Assembly (NCBI GenBank): GCA_963755375.1
Contig: CAVWKG010000016.1
Coordinates: forward strand, 310,001-374,000
Source of the DNA: Bog-473 sp963755375
Lineage (GTDB): Bacteria > Actinomycetota > Acidimicrobiia > Acidimicrobiales > RAAP-2
Direction: 5' to 3'
DNA length: 64,000 nucleotides
The number at the start of each line of letters is the position of its first letter. Positions within the stretch are counted from its first letter, which is position 1. The notes below the pieces were generated by a model. It was not told the DNA's origin and ran no database searches. It worked only from the letters and a program-made list of their open reading frames with translations. A program made the position numbers and the translations under genes. Of the stretch, positions 25,950-34,621 are shown in pieces.

Positions 25950-27623
25950 TCAGCTGAAGCGCAGGCCTCTGGACGCCTCGCCGCGCCCGGGCAGCTCCAC
26001 GCGACGCGTGGTGGTGACCGCCTGGAGCAGGCGCCGGTCGTGGGAGACGAGGAGGAGCGTCCCGCCGTAGTCCTGCAGTGCCGCCTCCAGCTGCTCGATG
26101 GCCGGAAGGTCGAGATGGTTGGTCGGCTCGTCGAGGACGAGAAAGTTGACTCCGAGCGCGGCGAACGCGGCCAGCTCGGCCCGCGTTCGCTCGCCCGGCG
26201 AGAGCGACGACGACGGACGGAGCACGGCGTCCGCGCCCAGCCCGAACTTGGCCAGTTGGGATCGGGCCTGGTCGCGGGGGAGGCCCGTCGCCGCCGTGAA
26301 CGCGTCGGCCAGGTTGGGCTTGTCGCCGAGGATGCGCCTGTCCTGCGCGAGTTCACCCACCACGACGCCGGGACCCATGCGTCGGGTCCCGGCGGAGAGC
26401 GGGAGGCGGCCCAGGAGCGCCTCGAGCAGTGTCGTCTTGCCCGACCCGTTGGCGCCGACGAGCGCCAGCCGCTCGGCCCAGGCGACGTCCAGTGTGCACG
26501 GCCCGAGCCTGAAGTCGCCCCGCTCGATCACCGCCTCCTCAAGTCGCACGACGACGTCGCCGGACCGAGCCGCCTCGTTGATGGCGAAGCGCAGGTCCCA
26601 TCCCTCCCATGGCTTTTCGACGGCCTCCAACGACTCGAGCGCGCGCTCCGTCCGCCGCGCCCGACCCGCCAGGGTCTCCGTCCGCTCAATGCGGAACTTC
26701 CGCTGTGACTTGTCGTTGTCGCGAGGATGCTTCTTCTCCCGGGCCACGCCGGTGGTGGCCCACTGGCGTTCGCGCTCGGCCCGCCGGCGCAACTCGGCGC
26801 GCTGCGACGCGTAGACGGCGTAGTCGCCGGCGGCGTGGGCCTGGTCGGCGGCGCGCTCGGTCCGGTACGCCGCCCAGCCTCCTCCGTAGGTGGTCCCGGT
26901 CCGGGAGTGCCCGTCCAGTTCGAGGACGTCGGTCACCGTTCGTTCGAGGAAGGCCCGGTCGTGCGAGACGATGACCATGCCCCCGGCCCGCCGGCCCACT
27001 ATGTCCTCGAGCCGGGACAGAGCCTCGAAGTCGAGATCGTTCGTCGGCTCGTCGAGCAGGGTGAGGTCGAAACGGGCCAGCAGGATCGCAGCGAGCGCGA
27101 CCCGCGCCTCCTGACCGCCAGAGAGCGTCGATACGGGCTGCTCCGCGACGTCGGGCGGAAGCGCCACCTGCGCGCAGGCGCTGACGAGGCGGGCCTCGAA
27201 GTCGCCAGCCGAGGCCGCTTCGTAGCGCGCCAGCGCGGCCGCGTACCGGTCATCGGCCCCGGGTCCCCCTGCCGCCAGAAAGGAGGCGGCCGCCGAGAGC
27301 TCCGCCTCCACGGCGGCCACTCCGGCCCGTCGGGTGAGGGCGGCACGCACGGTCTCGCCACCGGCCCGGGCGTGTTCCTGCGTGAGGTAGCCGACCGTCG
27401 CCGGGGGCGGGTCCACCCGGACCTCTCCGGCTGAGGGGGCCAGCAGTCCGGCCAGGATCTGCAGCAGGGTCGACTTGCCCACCCCGTTCGGGCCGAGCAC
27501 GCCCAGGCAGGTGGCCGGCCCGACGGAGAGGGACACGTCGTCGAGCACGGTGTGGCCTCCGCGCTCATGGTGGAGGTGACGGGCGACCAGCGTCGCGTGC
27601 GGTGCGAGAGTGAAAGAAGGCAT
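25950..27623 (-). CDS. ABC-F family ATPase
   Basis: 557 residues with two ABC domains and no membrane segment. Domain 1: Walker A GPNGVGKST, signature LSGGQEAR, Walker B LTLLDEPTNDLD. A charged linker with many Arg/Glu residues (about 265-345) follows. Domain 2: Walker A GANGSGKTT, signature LSPGERTR, Walker B FLVLDEPTNHLD. This is the ABC-F layout of ribosome-associated translation factors, some of which give resistance to macrolides, lincosamides or pleuromutilins. Which subclass is not decided by sequence alone. Start ATG 27623 has GGAG upstream. Confidence 0.92.
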   Translation of the reverse strand: MPSFTLAPHATLVARHLHHERGGHTVLDDVSLSVGPATCLGVLGPNGVGKSTLLQILAGLLAPSAGEVRVDPPPATVGYLTQEHARAGGETVRAALTRRAGVAAVEAELSAAASFLAAGGPGADDRYAAALARYEAASAGDFEARLVSACAQVALPPDVAEQPVSTLSGGQEARVALAAILLARFDLTLLDEPTNDLDFEALSRLEDIVGRRAGGMVIVSHDRAFLERTVTDVLELDGHSRTGTTYGGGWAAYRTERAADQAHAAGDYAVYASQRAELRRRAERERQWATTGVAREKKHPRDNDKSQRKFRIERTETLAGRARRTERALESLEAVEKPWEGWDLRFAINEAARSGDVVVRLEEAVIERGDFRLGPCTLDVAWAERLALVGANGSGKTTLLEALLGRLPLSAGTRRMGPGVVVGELAQDRRILGDKPNLADAFTAATGLPRDQARSQLAKFGLGADAVLRPSSSLSPGERTRAELAAFAALGVNFLVLDEPTNHLDLPAIEQLEAALQDYGGTLLLVSHDRRLLQAVTTTRRVELPGRGEASRGLRFS

Positions 27624-27824
27624 GGCGAGCTCCGAGACGGGTACGGGGTGACGGTGGGTGGGTCGGTCGGTCGCACCATGGTGCGGCCGCCGGACGCGTC
27701 GAGCTCTACCTCACGAGGGTGAGTGTATCGCCCCCGACTTGGGGTCCCTGCGCCGGTGTTCTGTAGTGTCGGGCGGCCGGGTGGCGCGGGCTCCCGGACC
27801 GGGCCGACGCACAAGGGGGCAGAA

Positions 27825-29987
27825 ATGCCGATCGCCATCACCGACGAGCACCAGGAGCTCGGGGCCTCCGTACGCGGCGTGCTCTCCGATCACGACTCGC
27901 TGGCGGCAAATCGGGCTCTGCTCGAGACGGACGCCGAGCCGCGCCCGTCCTTCTGGAAGGACATGGCGGAGTTGGGCTGGCTGGGCATCCATCTGCCCGA
28001 GGCGCACGGTGGCGCGGGAGCCGGGCTCGACGAACTGGTCGTCGTGCTCGACGAGATCGGTCGACAGGTCGCGCCCGGCCCGTTCCTTCCGACGGTGTTG
28101 GCCTCGGCCCTGATCGCCGACTGCGGCGGCGAGGAGCAGCAGAGCGCACTCCTGCCCGCGTTGGCCGATGGGAGCGTCACCGCGGCGCTCGGCCTCGGAG
28201 GCTCGCTCACCCTGCGGGACGGCACGCTCGACGGCGACGGCGACGTCGTCCTCGGAGGGGCCGCGGCGGATGTGGTCCTCCTGCGGGCCGGCGACGACAT
28301 GGTGGTGGTTCGTCGGAAGGCTGAGGGACTCACCCTCCGCGGCACCAAGAACCTGGACCCGTCGCGACGGTCGGCCGCCGTGACGGCGTCGTCCGTGGCC
28401 GTCGGCGGCGCGGACGTGTTGCCCGGCGCGGCGCGGCGCGCCCGGGCGCTCTCCCGGACGCTCGGCGCGGCGGAGGCCGTCGGTGTCATGGCGGCCTGCA
28501 CGGATGCCGCCGTGGCGTACGCCAAGGAGCGGGTGCAGTTCGGCCGGACGATCGGGACCTTTCAGGCCGTGAAGCACCACTGCGCCGACATGCTGGTGGC
28601 GTCGGAGCTCGCCACGGCGGCCGTGTGGGATGCCGCCCGGGCTTCGGCCGATTCGATCGAGGAGTTCGAACTCGCCGCCGCCATGGCGGCGCAGCTGACG
28701 TTCGCGGCGGCTGTCCACAACGCCCAGATGAACATCCAGGTCCACGGTGGCATCGGATTCACCTGGGAGCACGATGCGCATCTGTTCCTACGCCGGGCGC
28801 TGGTGCTCAACGCAGTCCTGGGCTCGCCCGACGATGCCGAGGCCGTGACGACGTCGTCGGCCCGGGGCACGACGCGCGACATCTCGCTCGACCTCCCGGC
28901 CTCGGCCGAGGCCATCCGGCTCGCGGTGCGGGTCGACGCGCAGCGGATCGGCGCGCTGCGGGGAGCCGAGCAGCGCAAGGCGCTGGTGGACTCGGGGCTC
29001 CTGGTGCCCCACTGGCCCGCGCCATGGGGCCGCGCCGCGGGCGCCGTGGAGCAGATCGTGATCGACGAGGAGCTGCGCGCGGCGGGGGTCAAGGTTCCCG
29101 GCCTCGGCATCACCGGATGGAACATCATGACGGTGAACCAGTTCGCCACCCCGGACCAGGTGGAGCGATGGGTCTTCAAGACACTCATGGGGGAGTACGT
29201 CTGGTGCCAACTGTTCAGCGAGCCCGATGCCGGATCGGACGCGGCAGCCGTCACCACGAGAGGGACGCGTGTCGAGGGAGGCTGGACGGTCAACGGCCAG
29301 AAGGTGTGGACGAGCGGTGCCCAGTACTGCCACCTCGGCTTGGCCACGGTGCGGACGAACCCCGACGCGCCCAAGCACGCCGGCATCACGACGATGGTCA
29401 TCGACATGCATGCGCCGGGCGTGGAGGTACGGCCACTGCGCCAGATCACTGGCCACGCCGATTTCAACGAGGTCTTCTTCAAGGACGTGTTCGTTCCCGA
29501 CGACGACGTGGTGGGCTCCCCCGATGACGGATGGACGGTGGCGCGCTCGACCCTGGGCAACGAGCGGGTGTCCATCGGTGGAGGCGTCGGCAGCATCTTC
29601 CCGCCCATGGATCTGCTGGCCCTGCTCAAGAGCGGCGGCGACCGGGTGCCGGGGGCGGCAGCGCGCGTCGGCGCCATCGTGACCAAGGAGCACGTTTTGA
29701 AGGTGCTGAATCTCCGACGAGCCCAGCGCGCCGTTGTCGGATCGGGCCCGGGGCCCGAGGGCAACGTGACGAAGCTGGTGCTGGCGGAGCACGGCCACGA
29801 TCGGGCCCGCCTGCAGGCGGACCTGGTCGGCGCGCCGACCGCGTTCCTCGACGGCGACGGCGGCCTCGCCGGGTACTCCCAGCTCGCCACGAGGGCGATG
29901 TCGATCGCCGGCGGGACGTCTGAGATCACCCGGAACCAGATCGCCGAGCGCATTCTCGGGCTGCCGCGGGACCCACTGACCAAGTAG
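27825..29987 (+). CDS. Fused double acyl-CoA dehydrogenase (FadE34-like)
   Basis: 720 residues from ATG 27825. Two acyl-CoA dehydrogenase units are fused. The N-terminal half (1-~330) has ELGWLGIHLPEAHGGAG and a C-domain with YAKERVQFGRTIGTFQAVKHHCADM and QVHGGIGFTWEHDAHL. The second half (~345-720) is nearly complete: WPAPWGRAAG, LFSEPDAGSDAAAV, GQKVWTSGAQYCH and a terminal IAGGTSEITRNQIAERILGLPRDP. Fused forms of this type are known for FadE34-like enzymes that dehydrogenate steroid side-chain CoA esters; that substrate is an inference. A possible -10 box TAGTGT is at 27764-27769. Confidence 0.9.
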   Translation: MPIAITDEHQELGASVRGVLSDHDSLAANRALLETDAEPRPSFWKDMAELGWLGIHLPEAHGGAGAGLDELVVVLDEIGRQVAPGPFLPTVLASALIADCGGEEQQSALLPALADGSVTAALGLGGSLTLRDGTLDGDGDVVLGGAAADVVLLRAGDDMVVVRRKAEGLTLRGTKNLDPSRRSAAVTASSVAVGGADVLPGAARRARALSRTLGAAEAVGVMAACTDAAVAYAKERVQFGRTIGTFQAVKHHCADMLVASELATAAVWDAARASADSIEEFELAAAMAAQLTFAAAVHNAQMNIQVHGGIGFTWEHDAHLFLRRALVLNAVLGSPDDAEAVTTSSARGTTRDISLDLPASAEAIRLAVRVDAQRIGALRGAEQRKALVDSGLLVPHWPAPWGRAAGAVEQIVIDEELRAAGVKVPGLGITGWNIMTVNQFATPDQVERWVFKTLMGEYVWCQLFSEPDAGSDAAAVTTRGTRVEGGWTVNGQKVWTSGAQYCHLGLATVRTNPDAPKHAGITTMVIDMHAPGVEVRPLRQITGHADFNEVFFKDVFVPDDDVVGSPDDGWTVARSTLGNERVSIGGGVGSIFPPMDLLALLKSGGDRVPGAAARVGAIVTKEHVLKVLNLRRAQRAVVGSGPGPEGNVTKLVLAEHGHDRARLQADLVGAPTAFLDGDGGLAGYSQLATRAMSIAGGTSEITRNQIAERILGLPRDPLTK

Positions 29988-30076
29988 GACCGCGACTGCT
30001 CGTGCTGCGGCCGAGCTGCTGAACGAAGCGACGCGATCGCAACCCTCCTGCGACGACAGCGTGTCAGTACGCGTTG

Positions 30077-30082
30077 TACCGT
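30077..30082 (+). promoter_or_regulatory. -10 box TACCGT near the membrane-protein gene
   Basis: TACCGT ends 8 nt before ATG 30091, supporting this as the start. An alternative start, GTG 30124, has GAGGGGGGA upstream. Confidence 0.4.
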
Positions 30083-30090
30083 GCGCAGGG

Positions 30091-31615
30091 ATGCCGGTGG
30101 GGGACCGGTATGAGGGGGGAGCAGTGCAGGCGAGCGCCCGGGTCGTCGAGACCATCGCAGTACCGACGACCGGCGCCGCCTCTGCACTGGCGGCGCCACC
30201 GGGTGTGCGCACGCCCCGGCGCCGGGTACCCCAACGGGCGATCGAGATCGTCGGCGTCGTCCTCGGCCTGGCTCTTGTGGTCATGGTGGCGCGCGCCCAC
30301 GAGCTCTCCAACGACGAGTTCTGGTCGCTGGCGGCGGGCCAGTGGATGCTGGCCCACCACTCGTTCATGGGCCTGGACCCGTTCAGCTACACCGAGTCAC
30401 ACCGGCGATGGGTGACCGACGAGTGGGGATCTGAGATAGCCCTGGCGGCGCTGTTCCGGGCGTTTGGCGAGGGTGCGTACGCGGCGTACGCGAGTGTGCT
30501 CGGCGGACTGTGCCTGGTCGTCGAGCGCGGCGTATGCGCGTGCCCTCGGGGCGCGCGGTGGCCGGGTGGCCGCCATCGTCGTCCTGCTCGCCGTCGGCAT
30601 CGCCGGCACCGTGGTGGGGGACCGGGGGCTCGACTTCTCCCTTGTCTGGCTGCCCCTCGAACTCCTCATCCTCACCAAGGCGCGGGCGAATCCGCGCTGG
30701 CTGCTCTTCCTGCCGTTGCTCTGCCTTCTCTGGGTCAACACGCACGGATCGATACTGCTCGGACTCCTCGTCCTCGGCGTGGAGCTGGGATGGTCGCTCA
30801 TCCCGGAGCGATTCGTGCAGCGGCTCGGCGGCGTGCACCAGTCGCCCTTCACCGGGCCACTCGCCATGGCCCTGCTGGGGAGCGTGGTTGCGTCGTGCCT
30901 CACACCGTACGGCCCCGGCCTGCTCGTCTACGACGTCGATGTCTCCCGTAACGGCCAGATCGGGCAGTACATCAGCGAGTGGAATTCACCCAACTTCCAT
31001 TCGGTGATGACGCTCCTCGTCTACTGCGTCCCGCTGGCCCTGCTCGTGGGCTGCCTGTGGACGCGGCGGGTCCCTCTGCTCGAGGGGTCGCTTGGCGCTT
31101 TTTTGTTCGTGGAGGCCCTACAGACGCAGCGACTCGCCATCTATCTCATCGTGGTCGCTGTCGGATTGGCGGCCACCATCCCGGCGCGGGCGCCGTGGGG
31201 GACCACGGCGCGGCGCTGGGCGGGTGGTGGGTTGGTGGCGTTGGCGATCGTCATCCTGGCCATCCCCGCCGTCCCGGCCGGGTCGGTGGCAACGTCGCAA
31301 CCGGTGCGGGCCTTCGACTATCTCAGCGCGCGCCCGGGTCGTATCTTCACGGAGTACGCATGGGGTGATTACTCGGTGGCCCGCCACCGGGCCACCTTCG
31401 TCGATGGACGCACGGACCTCTTCGAGGGTCGGGTGCTCGCCGAGTTCATGGCGGTGACGAACCTGACCTCGAATCCCGACCCCCTGCTGTCCGCCTACCA
31501 CGTCGCCTACGTCGTGTGGGCCCCCGACACGCCGCTCGCGCTGTACCTCTCGCACGACAGCCGCTGGCACGTGGTGGACCGATCGCCCGTTGCGCTGGTC
31601 TTCGGCCGCCGCTGA
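30091..31615 (+). CDS. GT-C-like polytopic membrane protein (frameshifted)
   Basis: About 508 residues after repair. The first part carries a membrane helix (EIVGVVLGLALVVMVA) and an outer loop with ELSNDEFWSLAAGQWMLAHH, LDPFSYTESHRRWVTDEWGSE, a motif arrangement seen in uncharacterised GT-C-like glycosyltransferase relatives (acidic pair near the first helix; DPFSYT and DEW). Around 30510-30530 the frame changes (VLGGLCLVV to SSAAYARALGARGG) and the second part continues with about nine further helices to 31615. Read without repair the first frame ends at 30951 in junk sequence. Lipid-linked sugar transfer is possible but unproven. Confidence 0.7.
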
Positions 31616-31648
31616 GAGTCCCCGCCGCCGAGAGTCCGCGGTGCGGGG

Positions 31649-32404
31649 TCACCTCAGCGTCGCCTCCAGGCCGCGCGGGTCTCCGTCCTCGTCGGACCAC
31701 GTCCGGAGGGACGTATACCCGAGGCGGTCCAGCGCCGGACGGAGCACCTCGGCCTGGTCGCCGCCCAGCTCGAGCAGCAGCGCCCCGCCCGGGCGGAGGA
31801 AGCCGGGAGCGTCAGTGACGACGCGCTGCAGCACGTCGGTGCCGTCCCGGCCGCCGTCGTAATGGGAGACATCCTCGAACCCGAGCGTGTCGCGGGGGAG
31901 GAGATGCAGCTCGATGGAGGGGACGTAGGGCACCACCGCGACGACCACGTCGGTCACGGTCCGGAACGACGCCGGCACGGTGGCGAACAGGTCGCCTCGA
32001 TAGGCCTCGACCCCGTTCGCCCGGGCGCAGGCGACGGCGCGGACGTCGTTGTCCGTTCCCACGACGGCCGCCGAGGGTCTCGCCGCCCCGAGCGCGGCGG
32101 CCACGGCGCCCGAACCGGTGCACAGGTCGACGGCCCTCCCGTTTTCGGGGAGTCGCGCCGTGGCGCGCCGGGCCAGCTCCAGGCTCTGCCAGCGGGGGAT
32201 GTAGACCCCGGGGTGGACCAGGACGTTGAGGTCGCCGAAGGCGGCCCGGCCCGTGATCCAGGCCAATGGCTCCCCGGTCAGGCGCCGGTCGGCCAATGAC
32301 AGCAGCACCGACAGGTCGCCGCCGGCGCACGCGGCCAGCTCGTGGGCCTCCTCTTCCGGCGCGACGCAGCCGGCTTGGGCCAGTCGTGTCACCAGCTCGG
32401 CCAT
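31649..32404 (-). CDS. HemK/PrmC-like methyltransferase with altered NPPY motif
   Basis: 251 residues from ATG 32404. An N-terminal helical domain (1-~60, RRLTGEPLAWITGRAAFGDLNVLVHPGVYIPR) matches the peptide-release-factor glutamine methyltransferase family, followed by the SAM fold (VDLCTGSGAVAAAL, VVGTDNDVRAVACARANG). The substrate motif N-P-P-Y is replaced by V157-V-P-Y160, so the Asn that binds the target glutamine is missing. It therefore may not be the true PrmC; actinobacteria carry related paralogues. It lies 20 bp after the DHA2 exporter gene on the same strand. Confidence 0.8.
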   Translation of the reverse strand: MAELVTRLAQAGCVAPEEEAHELAACAGGDLSVLLSLADRRLTGEPLAWITGRAAFGDLNVLVHPGVYIPRWQSLELARRATARLPENGRAVDLCTGSGAVAAALGAARPSAAVVGTDNDVRAVACARANGVEAYRGDLFATVPASFRTVTDVVVAVVPYVPSIELHLLPRDTLGFEDVSHYDGGRDGTDVLQRVVTDAPGFLRPGGALLLELGGDQAEVLRPALDRLGYTSLRTWSDEDGDPRGLEATLR

Positions 32405-32424
32405 GAGGCGATCGGGTGGCGTGG

Positions 32425-33962
32425 TCAGTCGAGCATCGCTCCGGCGACGGGCGACCCGGTCTCGCTTTCCTCGGCATGGGCCGGGACGGCGGAGGCGGCG
32501 TGGTTCGGCAGGAACAGGGTCGGGACGAAGGCGATCAGGATGGCCCCGACGGACCACCAGAAGGTGTGGGCGAACGCGGCGGCGACCGGGTCAGCGACCT
32601 GGGGGGCAGGCTGCCCGTGGAAGAGATGACGCCGGTGCTGCCGCCGGCCTTGGCGGCGGCCGGTCCGAGCTCGCTCACGATCTGGCGCTCGAGCACGACC
32701 GCGAAGAGGGCGGTGGCCACCGAGCCCCCGACCTGGCGCACGATGTTCATGGTCGTGCTGGCCTTCGGGATCTCCGCGTGATTCAGGTCGAAGTAGGCGG
32801 CCGCGGTGACCGGCATCATCGTCAGGCCGAGGCCGAGGCCGCGGATGAAGAGCGTGCCGGCGAGCAGCACCTCACTGGTCGAGGTGGTCACGAACGCCAG
32901 CGGAACCGTCGCCGCCGCCATCAGAAGGATGCCGAACGGCACCACACGGCGCGGCCCGACCCGGTCCGTGACGCTGCCGGCCCAGCGCATGATGCAGGCG
33001 GCGCCGATGCCCTGGGGCGCCATGAGGAGTCCCGCCACCCACGCCTCCTGCCCACGGGCGATCTGGTAGTAGAGCGGCAGCAGGAACATGGAGCCGAACA
33101 GCGTGGCGCCTAGGACGAAGATGCAGACGTTCGCAATCGCGAAATTGCGGTCTTTGAACAGGTGCAGCTCGAGCAGCGGGTTCTTGATGTGCAGGGCGTG
33201 GAGGGTGAACGCCGTCATCAGCACGATGCCGAGGACGAAGCTGACGACGACGGACGTGCTGGTGAAGCTGCCGGTGGTGCCCACCTCGGCCAGGGCGTAG
33301 ACGAGGGCGGCCAGCCCGGGGGAGAGGAGGCAGAACCCGAGCGTGTCGAACGACGAGGCGAAGCGCTCGTCGGTGTCCCACTTGGGTAGCCAGCGGCTGG
33401 ACAGGATCAGCGTGACGATGCCGATCGGCAGGTTGATGTAGAAGATCCAGCGCCAGCTGAAATTCGACACGATGAGGCCGCCGATGACCGGCCCCAGGAT
33501 GGGACCGAGGACCATCGGCACGCCGATGATGCTCATGACGCGACCCATGCGCTGCGGACCGGCGGCGCGGGCCAGGATCGACTGGCCGACCGGCAACAGC
33601 ATGCCGCCGCCGATGCCCTGGACCACTCGGAAGGCGATCAGTGAATTGGCCGACCAGGCCACGCCGCACAGGCACGAGCCGACGATGAAGAGGCTGAGCG
33701 AGGTCATCCAGATCAACTTCGCCCCGAAGCGGTCCACGGCCCAGCCGGTGACGGGGATGACGATCGAGAGTGCCAGCAGGTACCCCGTCGCGACCCACTG
33801 AATGGTGGTGACCGAGACGTGGAAATCCCGGCCCAGCGTGGCCAGGGCCACCGCCACGATGGTGGTGTCGAGGATCGACATGATCGATCCGAGGACCACC
33901 ACGGTCGAGGTGCGACGGAGCTCCGGCGTGAGCGTGAAGGGGGTGGCCTGCGTGGATGCCAT
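32425..33962 (-). CDS. DHA2 (EmrB/QacA) family MFS exporter (frameshift near 3' end)
   Basis: About 512 residues, 14 predicted helices. Motif A region (GWAVDRFGAKLIWMTSLSLF), motif C-like GPILGPVIGGLI and an N-terminal LDTTIVAVALATL (DHA2 signature) are clear. At about 32600-32622, near a run of six G/C, the frame shifts: the original frame continues as SLPPRSLTRS, whereas the adjacent frame gives the expected last helix (AAFAHTFWWSVGAILIAF) and a tail ending at TGA 32425. It should export drugs or metabolites with proton antiport. It is divergent from a MarR gene 68 bp away, the usual regulator-exporter arrangement. Confidence 0.9.
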
Positions 33963-33974
33963 GGCGATTAGTTC

Positions 33975-34024
33975 ATAGTAGTCAAAGGTATGGAGTTGTC
34001 AAAGAGTTTCGCCGGTGGGACAAT
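33975..34024. promoter_or_regulatory. Back-to-back promoters of exporter and MarR gene sharing one -35 element
   Basis: Minus strand: -35 TTGACA (34002-33997), 16-nt spacer, -10 TACTAT (33980-33975), then the exporter ATG at 33962. Plus strand: -35 TTGTCA (33996-34001), 17-nt spacer, -10 GACAAT (34019-34024), then GTG 34031 six nt later. The two -35 hexamers occupy the same bases on opposite strands. Direct copies of GTCAAAG occur at about 33981 and 33998 and may be contacted by the MarR protein. Confidence 0.6.
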
Positions 34025-34030
34025 CGGGGG

Positions 34031-34507
34031 GTGGGGATGGCCGAGGATGCCTTCGAGCGCCTGCGCCGCGTTGCCTTCGACGGCGAGCACGTGGAGCGGA
34101 TGGCCTCGCTCGGCGTCCGCCTGAAGCTGTCGCCCGGGGTGATCAAGATGCTGGTGCGGCTGGCCAAGCAGGACGGCGTCTCGATGGGCGAGATGGCCCG
34201 GGGCATCGGCTGCGATCCGTCGTACATCACAGCCCTCGTCGACGACCTCGACGCGAGGGGACTGGCGCGCCGGGAGCCCGCTCCCTATGACCGGCGCGTC
34301 AAGATCATTGTGCTCACGGACGCCGGTCGGGCTGCCGCCACCGAGATCGACCAGGTGCTCTCGGTGCCTCCGGCGGCGTTCTCGGCGCTGTCGAAGGTGG
34401 AACTACGCCAGTTGCGAGACCTCCTCGACAAGGTGTTGCTGGCCACCGGCGAGGCGCAGGGAGGCGGCCGCGGTTCCCGTATCCAGGAGGCCGCGGCAGC
34501 CTCATAG
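34031..34507 (+). CDS. MarR-family transcriptional regulator
   Basis: 158 residues from GTG 34031 (ATG 34037 is possible). The winged helix is visible: VIKMLVRLAKQDGVSMGEMARGIGCDPSYITALVDDLDARGLARREPAPYDRRVKIIVLTDAG, with the DxR wing (DRR) and the typical MarR turn. Flanking helices form the dimer interface. It is divergent from the DHA2 exporter, sharing the promoter region, so it probably represses the exporter and itself until a ligand binds. Confidence 0.9.
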   Translation: MGMAEDAFERLRRVAFDGEHVERMASLGVRLKLSPGVIKMLVRLAKQDGVSMGEMARGIGCDPSYITALVDDLDARGLARREPAPYDRRVKIIVLTDAGRAAATEIDQVLSVPPAAFSALSKVELRQLRDLLDKVLLATGEAQGGGRGSRIQEAAAAS

Positions 34508-34539
34508 CCGTGCCGCCGGGCCGAGGAACCGCGGTCCAC

Positions 34540-34545
34540 TAGCGT
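34540..34545 (+). promoter_or_regulatory. -10 box TAGCGT upstream of ABC-2 exporter operon
   Basis: TAGCGT fits TANNNT and ends 7 nt before ATG 34553, the first codon of a short leader frame. Confidence 0.4.
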
Positions 34546-34552
34546 CGAAACC

Positions 34553-34621
34553 ATGGTGGCCGGCGGCAACCGTTTGGCGCTCGCCTTCACGGGCAACACG
34601 GGGTGGCGATGCCGGCCGTAA
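34553..34621 (+). CDS. 22-residue leaderless leader ORF overlapping the ABC ATPase start
   Basis: ATG 34553 opens 22 codons (MVAGGNRLALAFTGNTGWRC, then RP) ending with TAA 34619-34621, which lies past the GTG 34603/ATG 34609 start of the ABC ATPase gene in another frame. Translation of this leader would bring ribosomes across the ATPase start. It might be a genuine coupling or attenuation device, or the remnant of a misread N-terminus. Confidence 0.3.
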   Translation: MVAGGNRLALAFTGNTGWRCRP

